In this document: positions 1 to 13,022 of the stretch, piece after piece
Layout of the letters: each line of letters starts with the position of its first letter
Position numbering within the stretch: position 1 is the stretch's first letter
NCBI RefSeq assembly: GCF_009870125.1
Contig: NC_046679.1
Coordinates: 16,926,001 to 16,990,000, forward strand
Source of the DNA: Drosophila pseudoobscura
Lineage: Eukaryota; Arthropoda; Insecta; Diptera; Drosophilidae
Length of the DNA: 64,000 nt
Direction: 5' to 3'
Notes under the pieces: model-generated
Database searches by the model: none
Told to the model about the DNA's origin: nothing
What the model saw: the letters and a program-made list of their open reading frames with translations, nothing else
Program-made: the position numbers and the translations under genes

Positions 1-3000
1 TCGAGAGGGGATTACAGTGCGAGGGAGGCTTGTTGAAGTGAAATCAACACTCGCAGAAGCAGAAGCCCACACAGAAACAGCTTTGGAAATATTGTGGCAA
101 ATGGGAGAGCGGAGAGCGCAGCTAGCGTTAGTCAGCAACAAAATACTCTCTACGCATATCCCCGCGCTTGCCATCTGGTATAAAGGGTATCCTCGCGAGA
201 CAAAAAGCACGCAGTTTGTTTGCGCTGCTTTCTCTTCGTGCGTTTGGGAGGGAGCCTCTGCCAGCGTCAACGTCAGCGTCAGCGTCACGACTGCGTGCAT
301 ATTTTTGTTCTCCTTGCTGCTCTCCTGGCGTGCCTGTCTCAGCGGGTGCGTTCGTGTGTGTGTGTGTGCGTGTGTGTAGGCCCCTTGATAAAATTGTGTG
401 TGTCATCCCCCGGTCGCCTCCCCCTGCGACCCCATGACCACTGCCAACCGCCACCGCCGTGCACTCAATTAAGCTTATCGCGCACTGTCCGTGTCTGACC
501 GTGTCTGTGTGCGTTGGGGATATTTGTTTGCTGCTCGCTTTTGTTGTTGTTTCTGTTTTATGTTTCTGTTTAGAGGTGACTTTCCTCTGTGCGGCGCTCC
601 TTGGAGGCGGCTACGCAACGCGAGCGAGAAAAAAGTACGAGTATCTGCTTGTCACTGCCCCCCCGCCCCGCCCCGCAATGGATGTGTGCATGTGTGTGTG
701 TGTGTGGCAGCATTGGTGTCGTGTGCAATCGGCCTCAGAGAAGCGGACGCAATCGAAAAAAATCCTCTTTGAGAGGATTAAAATATACACACAGCTTTTT
801 GTTTTGTAGTTGTAGTTGTTGTTGCTGTTTCTTATTCTCATGTGCTCTTTGCCTTTTGCGCAATGGACAGTGGGGCAAAAGTGATTGGGCGACTAAGGAT
901 TGGGGATCAAAAGAAAGTAAATTATAAAGATATACATATTTTATCTTATTACAAAGATATATTTTATTTCTAGTTCAATTTAATTGACAAATGTTCGAAC
1001 TTTCTTCCAAGGGAGATCCTTGGAACATAGCTGACCTTTACGAACTTTAGATATGGTAACACAATCTGAATATCCTGTTCTTTGGTTTATTTTTCTAGGA
1101 TAGCTCTACGTGTGAGCCTTTGTGCCACTGTGCCAGTGCCTGTGCCTGTGCCCCTTCCAATGCTAGCGGGGCCTCCCATCGTCCCATAAACGGACAATGT
1201 CCCCTGCCAAAGCTTAAGGGTAGCCACCAGCGCAACGGCGACTTCTGCGTCGGCAGCGTCGGCAGCGTAGTCGTCGCTTTCAATTACCTTCCATTTGCAT
1301 TTCGTGCAGTTGCTTATTTCTCTCTCCCTCTCTCTTTCTCTCTCTGTTTTTGCTGATGTTTGCCTTTTCCCTGTGCTGTGCGCACACAGCCTTAAGTCGG
1401 ATGCCTGCTGTCCGTTCTCCTTTTTGATTTTCCCGTTCTCATGCAAAATAGGAAACGCCTTGTGAGTGTGTGGGTGAGTGTGGCCGCCGCCACAGGGCGT
1501 ATACTTGACGCGGACATTGAGCTGCGTCGGCAGCGATGGCGACGGCGACGGCGCCGACGGCGTTAATTGAATTAAGGCGTTGCAAAGGCTTAAGGCAACA
1601 GCTAGCGGAAATTGCAAAATGAGGCGACACATAGGGTGGGGGGAGGCGCGAGGCACGTGAGTGCAGGCCAAGAAAATCCTTTTTTGGTCAAGAAACTAAA
1701 AAACGACCCCAAGGTCTGGCCCAATTCCTGCCGGCTTCAACGGATTTTTTGTAAACGGTTGCTCTTTGGCTTCCGCTTTTGGCTCGTTTTGCCTCGTTCT
1801 GCGTTCTGCTTATTTGCCGCTGATTTTCTTGGCCACATTCTCTTTTCGCTGATGCTTTCTGCCTGCCGGAATTACAAAACATATTTTGGCCACTGACCTT
1901 TTCTTTTTTGCCTTTTCTTATACTTTGTTCTTATACTTTGCGGTGCTCCACTTTTAAATTTGGGCTTCTACAGTAGTTGGATTGGAGTCTCTTTTTTCGT
2001 TCTTCAGATTAATAATTAAAACAGGAGATTTACGAGTCCAGGTCCGAGTAGTGGAGAAACCCGGAGAATGGCGATCAAAAGCACGTAAGTTGATAAAAAT
2101 CAAAAATGCAACCAGGCGAATGCCTCCACGATAAATAAAAGGAGTCATGAAAAGAAAGAACCATCTGGATATACACTCGAAAATATACGAACAAAAATGT
2201 AGACATGTGTTTAGCCTTTTCCTTGGGCCTAGCAGCAGCTGCAGCGTGAAAAATGAAATAAATATGGGAGTGAGAAACAGCTTTAAATAACAATCATTAA
2301 GGATCGTATGTGTGACTGGAAGTTCACTGCTGACGAATAATAATCAAATGAGCTTGGAGCGTCAAGAACTGTTGACTACATTTGGCCATGATTGGTAGAG
2401 TTTGACAAGTCTTCGATGTCAAAGAAATCGATTCAATAGTGATACGATCTGAATATGTCGCGTAGCAAATTAAGGAATTAAAATCACTTAAAGCAGCCTG
2501 AAGGCTGTACACTTTACTCTGAAATATATAACTTTCGACCCTTTTTTCGTGCATCGAAAATGTTTGGGAAAATCCCATTATATACCAGTAAGTCCCCTCC
2601 TCCTTGCAGTGGGGAAGAGAAGACAGAAAATCAAGAATCCGAAATATTTGTGAAAACAGACACGCGCGTCGTTAGAGAGAGAGCACGGGGCTCTCTCTCA
2701 CTCTCTGTATCTTTTACTCTCTTTGCGATATTGCGTATACGACGCTTGGGACTTTTACTTGTTGACTTTTGTGTTTTGGGGGAATTTTTACCGCTGCAAC
2801 TACAGCAGTAGCGACAACAACGTGAGTTGTTAGTCATGTCTCTCTGTGGCGGCTTCTTCTTCTTTAACTGTTTCGATCGCCGGCTGAATAACAGTTATAA
2901 TTTGAGCATAATTTTGACTGGGAGCGCAAGGTGGTGGTACGACTGTCTGTCTGTCTGTCTGTGCGTGTGTGTGTAAAAAGCTTTTAGAAAGAGCTAGAGA

Positions 3001-3171
3001 TATACATACATACATACGGTATATACATGCATAAGAGAGCGTGTTGCCGTTGTTGCCGTTGTTGTTGTTGCTGTTCGTTTCATTAACAAAACAACCGCAA
3101 AATTTATGTGTGATCGGAGGCTTTGCATTCGTTTCCTTTTTGCCCCAATGAAAAATAATAATTCATGATAT

Positions 3172-3198
3172 TTGTTGTTGTTGTTGTTGTTGTTGTGT
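3172..3198. repeat. (GTT)n microsatellite
   Basis: About nine tandem GTT units, followed by TGTG-rich sequence. No coding context. Confidence 0.85.
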
Positions 3199-4883
3199 GT
3201 TGTGTGAAGTGGGTTAGCCAGACACTCGGCGAACGGAGAGACAGAGACGGAGATTGGAGATGTGGAGATCGGGTTGAGATTTGCATAATTGAATTTGTGT
3301 GGCCCGCGCGCGCGCGCAGGTGCTAGAGTTGTCGCAGGGCCACCAGGGTTGTCGCCTCGCAGCAGCGGAAGCTCGTGGAAGCCGCAATCAAAGATCACTC
3401 ACTCAATCACTCACTCATTCATTCACTCTGTCATTCATTCATACAGACATTTTCTGCGCTGAGGGTTGGGGCGATCAGGCAAATGGCCCTGGAATAAAAA
3501 TGGATAATGGAATGTTCCAGGCCACTGGAAGCCCGCAGCCGTACCCAAAGGGGTGCGGCTGCTGGAGGTGGGAACTAGAAGTGGCACATGGAAAGTTGGC
3601 GGGGAGGGATAAAAAAAAAAGGAAATGGCAATGGGCGTCGGAAAATGACAAAGATCACTGAAGCAAGACCGACAAATAAGCAGCAGAAACTGAAAACGGA
3701 CGTTTCCACGAGTACGAGTATGTGTCTAGTACATATCTGGTATCTAAAGCGGTGGCGCATTACTCCCCACTCAACAACAACAGCAACAACAACAGCAACA
3801 GAGGCAGCAAGAGAAACAGAAACCGAAACAGCAGTAGCAACATTGTGGGCCTGTGTGTATCCATCAGATACATTAAGTGCCTGACGGCCCTGCCTGGTTG
3901 ATGTTGCAGCAGTGTGGCTGTATGTCTGTGTGTGTGTGTGTGTGGGAAATAGCTGGGTGGAAAATGTATCTGGTAGGCATTATAGATTCGTATTAGATTG
4001 CAAATGAGCCTCAAAGGAATTTCAATCAAGTTTTCAGATCAGATTTAGCTGCAGCGAATGAAATGCTCCTTCATTTTTTCGAATTATTTCAGTTGCCGGC
4101 TCGAACGGGAACGAGTACGAGTACGAGTACACTCGTGTGATTCCTGGAAAGATCTTTGCCAAAAAGCAAATGGAACTTACCGATTCTTGGAAGATTCTTA
4201 GTAATCCGTAAGCTGTCGTCCGTGGTTGGAAAGTTTTGTTGCAACACTAGTGCACTTATTTTTTTGTTGTGTGTTGGATTCGTTTGAATGTGTAGTTGTT
4301 GCTGCTGCTGTTGCAGTTGCAGTTGCAGTTGCAGTTTGCAGACGAATCAAATCATAAACAGTTGTGTAAAAACATAGGCCACAAGCGAATAAAGGAGACG
4401 AAAACGGAAGACAAACACGAACATGAAGCCAAAACGAAATGCAAAATAATAAAAGCTTCAAAGCTTGGGGCTGCAGGGAAACACGCCGCGTACTCGGACT
4501 ATCAACGGCGGCGCACGAATCTCCAATCAGAACTGAAACGTAGGGATGGATGGATGCCGTGTGGGTCCCGTGGGGACCGAATAGCCGAACGACCGAATCG
4601 ACCCGAAGACGGACACAGACACACACGAGCTCCAACCGAGAGCGTTGATCACGAAACACGAACTGAGCGGACGTTTCTTTGGGGCTGCGACTGCGGCTGG
4701 GGCTGGGGCCTGGGCTGGGGGGCGGTCTGGACTTGTGAGCGTGTGTGGGGGGCTGCCACGACGACGAACATGCGCGCGCCTGTTTCGTGCTTTGGGGCCT
4801 GGGTGGATAATAATATCGTAGCCCTGCTCCCGTTTCGCGTATTTTAATTCAGAGTTTCAAATGTGATAAATGAGCATTGCTTG

Positions 4884-4924
4884 CCTCTCTCTCTCTCTCT
4901 CTCTCTGTCTGTCTGTCTGTCTGA
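4884..4924. repeat. (CT)n/(GTCT)n compound microsatellite
   Basis: A run of about eleven CT units changes into GTCT units. No gene is seen around it. Confidence 0.85.
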
Positions 4925-5105
4925 AGCCCAAGCCTTGGGCCGAAATAAAACAATACAAAAAACGCAAGTGGATGTGGACGGACGAGCGGATGAAATGGAA
5001 TGGATGGAGCCATTCGGAATGGTTCCAAATGGCCAGCAGCAGAGGCCAGAGTCAGGCCCGCCGAAAGCGTTGCGAACGCAGCGAAAGAGAGTAAGAGCGA
5101 GAGAA

Positions 5106-5131
5106 CAGCAGCAGCAGCAGCAGCAGCAGCA
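5106..5131. repeat. (CAG)n microsatellite
   Basis: About eight perfect CAG units in non-coding DNA. A short polyglutamine frame crosses it but has no coding features on either side. Confidence 0.85.
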
Positions 5132-5485
5132 ACTTGACATTTTGACTTGCTCAAACGCACACACATGCGCAACAGCCCCGCTGCGTTGGCGCTCTGCCCT
5201 TACGTGAGTGCTGCTCTCTCTCTCTCTCGCTCGCTCTCTCTGAGGGTCTCTGGCTCTCTCTCCAGCCTGATGATAAGCTTATGTTGAAATAAAGCTTGTT
5301 CCTTCTCCTCGTTCCGCTGTGACCTGCTGCCACAACCCAACCTCTTCCATTCTCCCCTTCCACCTCCCCTGGAGCAATGCATTTTGGAGGGGCTGCTGCC
5401 TCAGCGTATTACGAAATATGACAACAATGCAGTTTCGTCGTCCTCGTTTCGTTCTGCCGACGCTGCGGCTTCTTCTTCGACGTGT

Positions 5486-5521
5486 TCGTGGTCGTCGTCG
5501 TGGTCGTCGTCGTCGTCGTCT
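5486..5521. repeat. (GTC/TCG)n trinucleotide tract
   Basis: Near-perfect GTC repeats with single interruptions. Open frames on both strands here are products of the repeat. Confidence 0.8.
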
Positions 5522-8500
5522 TCTTCTGCTCTTTTCTTTTGCTCTTTCGGTTTCTGTTCTCTCTGGTCGTTTGCATGCTCAGCACAAAACACCACTCTCT
5601 CTCTCTCTCGCACTCTCTTTGCAAGTGGGTGGCTCTCGCTCTCCCTCTCTTTGCACCACTTGCAAATTGATTGCATTTCAATGAAGTTTCTGCGAGGCAG
5701 CTAAAAATAGCGTCGTGCGGGGGAAATCTCTAGCATGGGAGGCGGGCGCATTCCAAGTGCAACAGCAGCAGCAACAACAACAGCGATTCCAAATGCCATC
5801 CATCCATCTACAAAAAAAAAACAACAAAAAACAAAACGGGTTTTGGCCAGAAGCGTGCCGGCGGCGGCGGCGTCTCTACCATAAAGTACTGCTCTCTCGG
5901 TCGCGCGTCTAACTGAAACCGAAATGACTCGATTTTTCCCCATCGATCGAATAGGGCTGGGTCTGCTGGGGGTGTCCCCCAGGTGGAAATGTGGCACACG
6001 TAACCTACCCACTGGCCCTACAACTTGGGTAACTCCAGCGAACGGCGAACTGGGGCGTTACCCAAAACCAGGTACCCGCTGGGGAGCGTATCGGTCTATT
6101 TTTAGCCATTTAAAGGATCATTAGATCATTAGATCATGCCTGGAAAAGATCGTCAATCTTTTGGTCAAGCAAAAGATCTGGCGATTGGGGAAATGCCTTC
6201 AGATTTGACACAAATGAGTTTCTTTGGGAATTGTGGGGCTGCCTATCAGAACCGTGCGGCAAGGACCGCTTCATTACTTTTATACCCGATATTCAGTATA
6301 TCCCTAATTTCTTCGTCTATTGGATTGGGTATAATCATGGATAGGAAATCATTCGCAAAGTCTTGAATTTTGCCTGGCATCCATATGACTTTTAGGCCTT
6401 ATTTATAAACCCTTAAGAACATTCAATATATGGTTTCGATTCAATGTTAGATTTCGTTGAAATAGATAGATAATTACAATAATTGTGAGCCATGAGTCAC
6501 CAATCAAAATGATTCATCAGAGCGGACTACGTACCAAGTGCATCCATCATTTGCATTCCCTTGTGAAATGCAAGGTGCTCGTGTGGCGAGTCCCAAGGGG
6601 TGTACATATGTATCTCTCTCCACCGGTAGGGCCGTAACTGTGGGCACTACCCGAGAAGTGGCGAAGTGCGACTACGAGTCGATCGAGGTTCTGGGTTCTC
6701 TGGGGCCTCTGTCGATCAACAGGTTTGCCTGCCTGACGGGCCATTTACTACTCGGCTTGATTTTTTCCCGCTATTCAAAGTGCCACCAGCTGAAATAAAT
6801 TAATTGCTTAATTGTTTGTTGTTGCCGCTGCCGCTGCTGCTGCTGTGTTTGAGATGAAATTTGCTTTTAATTAAGAAACTCTCCACGAGGAAGGCGAGAC
6901 TCTCCAACCTTCGCTGTGCTGCCTGTGCGTGGGAGGGGGGTAGCCTCTCTGTATCTGTACCTGTATCTGTATCTGTGAGTGTCGTATCTATTTGTTTTAT
7001 TAGACCAAAGTCGTGCACTTTGTTAACGAAAGCCTGGCTGACTGACTGAAACGCGTTCTGCGTGGGATTCTCAAAGACAAGTATATCGTCCGCTGTTTTT
7101 GTTATTTAGCGTTTTGGCCAATTCTAAAACTGGTTTGCCAGCAAGGAGTCGGCCGACAAAACGAAATCGAATCGAATGGATGTTGAATCACACAACAAAA
7201 GCAAAGAGCTTAGCACTAAAATTAAGAACTACGAAATTTAGAATTGTGTCCATCTCTACGAGTAGCTGCTCTTTTTTTGGGGGTCACACTCTTAGGGATT
7301 TCCTCTTGAAACGCAAGCCGTCTTGTTGCCCAACGCATTGAAGTGCTTGACCTGAATACCTCTCCAGTGTCCAAGGGTCTCCAGTGCTCCAGGTCCAGTG
7401 AAAACTTCCCAGGGAAAAGACGGAAACCAACCACTTTGCATCCCTCTCTCTCACTCCTTCTCTCCCTCTCTCTTTCCACTATCTTTTGGTTTGGGATTTC
7501 ATAATCGAAATGAAAGCCGAAAGGCTGGGTGATGTTTCGAAATCGGTTACTCGCATTTCCTCAGACCAATTTTGTTGTTGCAGCGGATCCTAACTCTACA
7601 AATACGTATGTATCTAGTATCTATGTATCCATGTGTATGTGTGAAGGTGGCTTTGCCCTTTTCCAAGCCTCGTCTAACGGGACCCAGGCCCTGACGGACC
7701 CTCCACTCAAAGCGAGCGAGCGAGACGTCTTCGCCTCCAACTCCATCTTTCTGTACATGTTTCTGTTCGAGCAGTTTTCTCACACTCCCAAGCGGGCAAC
7801 GAGGAACGCCAGCGGGCACAAAGAAAAGCTGACTGAGGAGTTGGTGCAGCGGGGGGGCCAAAGGTGAAGAGGCTGCGGTGAGAGGTGCACGGAGCGGGAA
7901 AAGGTTGGCTTGGCGTATACCCTAGCAGAGATCGCTTAATAGAGTTTTTTACTTAGAGGCTTTCAACACAGAAAACGAAGGATTATTACGATACTCGTAT
8001 CTCTCTGTTATACAGCTTGCCGATGACTATATTGTATAAATGCCATCGCACAGTGGGCGGAACGACCTATCTGGCGGCATTACGAGATTTAAGAGATATC
8101 GCTATGATATTCAAGACTTTATGGATGCTATAGGGCCGATCGGTCAAAAATGTCTAAGTCTTATGATTCCAAATTCATATCAATCGAGTTTTATACCAAT
8201 TCAGGTAAAAATCAAATTCGAACAACAAATTCTCATTCTTTCCGATTCAGTGAGTATTCTATTCGATAGGTCAGCTATGGTCGATAGGTCGTACTACTTG
8301 TAATCGATAATCAGCGTTCAGCAGCAAAAAATCGTAAGAAATCGATCACTAATCCGTGATCAAGTTGTATTGGGAAACGCGCCCAATAATATTTCTTGAG
8401 ATGGAAAAATGAAAAACTATATAGGTACAACGACATAAAATATGTTGTAATAATTGATCTTCAAGTGTATTAAAAGCTTCGGTTTTTTTTCTATTTTTTT

Positions 8501-9109
8501 TCAAAACCATTCAATTTAGATGAAGGTTTATAAGGCTCCATGTTAAACTGTTAGCCTTGATTGTACCGGATATAAGTATATATATTTCTTATATATGCAA
8601 GATTGGACAGCTAGTGACCTCTCGCTTCAACAATACTTCTACAATACTCCTATTTCTCCTGCTCTCATGTGAATGTCTTTCAATCGAAAAAAAAGAACAG
8701 AATTAAAGACACCAAAAGCCAACGATCATAATTACGTGGCTAACCTTAAGAGTTGACACAAATCCGGGCTGGAGCCCGTTCCCAGCAATTAACTTCAAAT
8801 GACACCAAATGCCACCGAGGCACGCCACCAAAGCCAGGGCCCCACAGAGCCACAGCAGTTGTCGAGTCGCTGGGGCGCCGCCCACCAGCCCGCCGCCAAG
8901 CCGAGAGGAATATCGCAAGTGAACGGCAACTTTGATGACGCCCACAAGGCGACAACAACCATAGATGATGATCATCAATGCTGGGTATATGGGCATGGGG
9001 CATTGAGCATTGAGCATGGAGCATGGAGCAGCTTTCGGTTTATTTGATCAGCGAATGTACGACTAGCATTCCATTGATTTGTAATAAAAGGGAAGATCGA
9101 TTGAAGAAA

Positions 9110-9110
<1 letters not shown>

Positions 9111-9144
<34 letters not shown>
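9111..9144. repeat. (GA)n microsatellite
   Basis: About fifteen GA units with one interruption near each end. Confidence 0.85.
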
Positions 9145-9146
<2 letters not shown>

Positions 9147-10162
9147 CAGAGAACGGAGGAAGTCTTACGGTGGTGTAATTTTTCCGAGATGTATCTGACA
9201 GCTACACAATCCATTCACACATTCACACACTCCCCTTGAAGTGCAATTGAAATACTGTGTGAAATTTTTGCAGCTCAAGCCTTGCCTAAAGTACAGTGAT
9301 AATCCGCTTAAGCGGAAATCAAGTCCATCCAGTACTAAGGGGTATATTTTCATAGATCCGTGTAGACCTGTGTAGATGGTAGATGGTAGATGGGAGCCCC
9401 TTCTGTGCGATACAACTCCATCTATTAGTACACGCTTCGCCTTGCCTTGCCAGTACTCCCCTCTACACTCCTCTCTGGGCAATTGCTCCACCCCTCCAAC
9501 CCCTTCTGGGCCGCACTTTGGTTCGTGGCTCATTCAATTCAAATACTTCGTGATTTCGTCAGCCCGATTTTGCTGTTGCTGCTGCGGCTGCTGTTGCTGC
9601 AGCTTATTCGAGGCCATTGAGAGACGCAGACGGGGCAGCGGGGTGTCGGGGAAGATAGCTGAAAATACGACTTGAACTGCTCTTTGGCGATGCAGTTGGA
9701 CAACGACGGCGTTTGCTGTCAAGAGATTTGCAGTTGCTTGATACCCTGTAATTGTAGAGCATCAGTCGGTATATAGATTACATAGAAATCTATGCAGCAG
9801 ACGGATGGAAGTCTTTTTACAGCCAGAGAAAAAGCACTGAGAACGGATTAATTACTCCTGCATTTTCAAATATATAGCAGTATATTTTGTTTCAGTCGAA
9901 AAATGTATTTTCAGCCGTAGTAAACGAAGAGGCATTTGACATTGTCGGAGATCAGTTCCAAAATCAATCAATCGAGTTATTCTAATTTCGTATCCGTTCA
10001 AAAACAATGTGTATTTTTAAATAGATAAAATATATTTCATATTTATAGTAGTTCATTTTTCGAATAAATATATTTCCTAACAATGGAATATTATAATTGT
10101 TTTAAAGTGTTTTAGATTTACATTAAATACAAGCCGCATTAAAAAGACTCTCATATATTTTT

Positions 10163-10224
10163 AATATATTTAATTTAATTTCTGTTTCAATATTTTAAAT
10201 ATATTTAATTTAATTTCTGTTTCA
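10163..10224. repeat. 35-bp direct duplication in AT-rich DNA
   Basis: A 27-base block (starts aatatattta, ends tctgtttca) occurs twice with a 35-base offset. It lies in the AT-rich block at 9.8-10.3 kb. Confidence 0.8.
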
Positions 10225-10832
10225 TTTCGCTATGTTAGTACCTGAAAAATGAAAATTTTGTTTGAAATATGGGTGTGTGTGGTTCAGACTATTACTATAT
10301 ATGTATATTATTTTACATGACTTCACTTTAGTTTATTACCTAATTTTGTCAAATCAAAATAAAACCAAGTTCTCCTCAAAAAGCAACAGCATTGATAGCC
10401 AGAAAATGCTGAGGGAAGATCCAGGCAGTTCTCTATACTTCTCTATAAACCAAGATTTGTCTTTTTATGGGAAATTTTCACAGCGAATCAACATCATGCT
10501 CAAGCCGAGAAGAGTGTTTCGAGTACGGGGTATCACTTTGCCGGGAGAATCGACTATGGCTATGGTTCACTTTGGTTTCTGTTTTGGTTTGTTGCTTTTG
10601 GTTTGTGTGTATTTTGTTGTTAGTGTGTGGTGGCGTGATGACCTTGAGCCGCTCTTTTCAGCCAAGTGGCTTTGTGTTGGCCAAGTGTCTGTCTGTCTCT
10701 CTGTCTCTCTGTCGGTCTGTCTTGATGTCTCTCCGAAGGTGTTACCCAGTTCCAGTTACTTCTGGCAGCTCTCCGCCTTGTGCATTCTACGAGTATCTAT
10801 ATCGCAATAAGATAGAGATAGAGAGAGAGAGA

Positions 10833-10996
10833 GTGAAGGAAAGTCGGTAAGAAAAATCAATGGCAGCAATGAACCTTCTCTCAGTATGCCCTTCCATTGT
10901 ATACTCTATTTCTTGACAAAACTTCCATTTTCCAATTTTGAATGGGAATCTTAGCAACGAAACACTTAGTATCTTAAATTGGCAGTGAGTCCCCAA
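10833..10996 (+). promoter_or_regulatory. Duplicated upstream region of cluster gene 1
   Basis: The block beginning gtgaaggaaagtcggtaag recurs 2006 bp downstream in front of cluster gene 2. The first 40 bases are nearly identical, and similarity is patchy up to the start codon (shared pieces include tatgccctt, attgtatac and taaattg). The position just before the signal exon of both genes suggests a promoter and 5' UTR. No clear TATA box was picked out. Confidence 0.5.
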
Positions 10997-12492
10997 ATGA
11001 TTGAACAAACAAATATTTACTTGGGCTCTGCTCTGTGTATCGGATGCCTGATTTCCGTGAGTACCCGGGGAGGGGATGTACTTATGCATACATATGTACT
11101 TATTTCTATTCCGAAAAAATGCAGATAATCAGAGCCGCACCTACACTTCCATCATCCACCGATCGTGACCAGTTCCAGCCTCCGACGCTGTTGCATGTTA
11201 GTCGAACAACAGTGGCTGAAGCTGACTGGACCCCATCAGGATCCACGTATAATTCAATCACCGAAACAAAAGTCCCCGAAGGCGGCAAAAGAAACCGCGC
11301 TTTTGTGGCATATGTTGCCACAAATCCCGCCCCGACTGCACTTCGGAATACGCTCAGGGCACCCACCGATCCTGTCGAGCTCAAGCCTGTTTTAAGCTCA
11401 ATCCTTCAGAGACTTGGAGCTAAGACCACGGCGCCTTTAAGCTCGAACCATTCAAGTATCGGGCTCAAGTATCCAAGGACACGAAAAAACACATTGATTC
11501 CGTACGTTTCCAGGGTCCCAGAAACCAGAAATCTAGGGCTGGTGCTGGCTCATCGCTCGACCAAAAATGCTCAAAGCAACAGTAGTTTACCCGAACTCAA
11601 ATCGAATATTGATGGCGAAGAAAAAACCAAAGACAGAATTCAGACTAAGAAGCCAGCCCTAACTCCTTTGAGGTCAAGCCGTCCGCGCTCTACGATTATG
11701 CGTCCAGAGACATGGAAGAGCCGACTGACTCCAACCAGAAATCAAGGGCTATTACTGATGGGCCTCACTAGCCCATCCGGACCCAAAAAAAGCAGGCAGA
11801 TGAGTATGAGGCGTTCAACCAGAAAACTGGTCACAAACGCAAACGGACATAAAATACACCGTAATATTTCTATTCCCGTGGAGCTTACAATACCAATGAA
11901 ATATCTGGCCAGAGCAAAGTACGAGAAGGCGATCAAATATCGGCCCAGGAATGCGGAGGAGGAGAACGACGAGGAGGAGGAGGAGGAGGAGGATGAAGAA
12001 GAAGAAGAAGAAGAAGATAAGGAGGATGAGGAGGAGGATGAGGAGGAGGTTGAGGAGGATGTGGATATTGACCATTACCAAAAGACTAATACAATACAAT
12101 ACACCGACCCACCTGTGTGGATGGACACGCGGTACCATTTCCAGCACAACAGCCGACAGCCCCGACTCCGCCTAGAGTCCAATCCATTGCTGGAGTACTA
12201 CCCCGATGATAAGAATATAGAAGTCGTGTGCAGGGATCAGTCCACAATCATAGGAACGGATATTGTTACGAGCTTTATTAAGCCCTATATCTATCAGAAG
12301 TCCTACGGCAAAAGAAACCTTTACAGGAAATGGCGGGATGATTTAACCCGCCTTCAACTCCTCGGTTATTGCCACACCCCTGGCCAGACTTCTGTCTTTT
12401 CATTTCTAGAATGCATCACTGATCGCCACATGGCCTTTGAGTCTTTGTTGCCCAAATATCCATACCACCAGGTCCAAGCAGGTCCACAGTAG
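10997..12492 (+). CDS. Cluster gene 1: secreted three-cysteine protein with acidic tract
   Basis: Two exons, 10997-11056 and 11125-12492, joined in phase 0 by a 68-nt GT/AG intron (donor GTGAGT), giving about 475 residues. Exon 1 encodes a short hydrophobic leader ending GCLIS, read as a signal peptide. I do not recognise the family. The N-terminal two thirds are basic and rich in Ser, Thr, Pro and Arg, without cysteine. A nearly pure Glu/Asp tract lies around residues 297-335. The C-terminal domain carries W-x-D-T-R at about 352 and cysteines at about 389, 436 (as CH) and 450, then an R...P-x-Y-P-x-H tail. The start was chosen because its leader matches that of gene 2 and stays in frame across the splice. 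A poly(A) signal is at 12665. A secreted role is inferred; function unknown. Confidence 0.8.
11955..12072 (+). repeat. GAG/GAA/GAT-rich coding tract (polyacidic)
   Basis: A coding low-complexity run in cluster gene 1, made almost wholly of Glu and Asp codons. It sits just before the conserved domain and has no counterpart in gene 2. Confidence 0.9.
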
Positions 12493-12571
12493 GCCTGTTT
12501 TGGAAATCTGGATCGGAAAACTGGAACTGAAACAGAACACCATGTGGAGGGTTCTGCTGACCTTTGGAGAG

Positions 12572-12680
12572 GCTGCACCAAATCTCGGCTATCGTCTGTT
12601 GTTCAAGGCAAAGAAAGGCGCCTCATTCATCACGTACTATATCCTTTGTAGTCTGTGAAAGTCAAATAAAGTCGATGCCG
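12572..12680 (+). pseudogene. Relic 3' end of a gene-3-type cluster member
   Basis: Eighty bases after the stop of gene 1, the sequence from gctgcaccaaat onward matches the last codons, stop region and 3' UTR of gene 3 (15923-16035). It includes the shared stretch cggctatcgtctgttgttca. A two-base insertion puts it out of the gene 3 frame, and no upstream part of a domain is joined to it. It now seems to supply the poly(A) signal of gene 1 (AATAAA at 12665). Confidence 0.7.
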
Positions 12681-12838
12681 AATATATGTCTTTCAATTTG
12701 CAACACTCTTACTGTCCCTAAGGACTTCCCACTCATTCCTTTCCCATTCGCCAACTGAATGAGCTAAAGCACAAATCTCTATAGAGATTATATAGAGTGT
12801 GCAATCCATCCAACTCAATGTTCGATTGTCGATTGAAG

Positions 12839-13022
12839 TGAAGGAAAGTCGGTAAGAAAATTCAATGGCAGCAATGAAACCTCCCTTAGTATGCCCTTCA
12901 ATTGTATACCCAATTTACTGACAGAATTTAAATATTTGTTGCCATTTGTGTACAATTGAAATCTTCACAGGGAAACTCTTAGTGTTTTAAATTGACAGTG
13001 AAATCGGTAAGGGTTGTCCTGA
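12839..13022 (+). promoter_or_regulatory. Duplicated upstream region of cluster gene 2
   Basis: Second copy of the block seen at 10833-10996, with the same leading gtgaaggaaagtcggtaag. It directly precedes the gene 2 signal exon. Its retention suggests a shared promoter; a recent common origin explains it equally well. Confidence 0.5.

Larger units (their letters stand above)
1..10832. other. Gene-free region, rich in simple repeats
   Basis: I see no reading frame here that looks like a conserved or spliced gene. The open frames are short, low in complexity, and fall on microsatellites (GT, CT, CAG, GTT) or their complements. Two AT-rich blocks stand out, about 8.4-8.7 kb and 9.8-10.3 kb. 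It could be an intergenic stretch or an intron of a gene whose exons lie outside the window. Confidence 0.6.

Noticed and set aside
6279-6345. Short match to the DINE-like end (tatacccgatatt) with a second gggtata 50 bases on
   Set aside because: Only about a dozen bases match, and the internal sequence of the element is missing. It may be a remnant but cannot be supported.
10262-10810. A 182-codon open frame just upstream of cluster gene 1
   Set aside because: It runs through GT- and GTCT-rich DNA, has no family likeness, and ends just before the duplicated promoter block.
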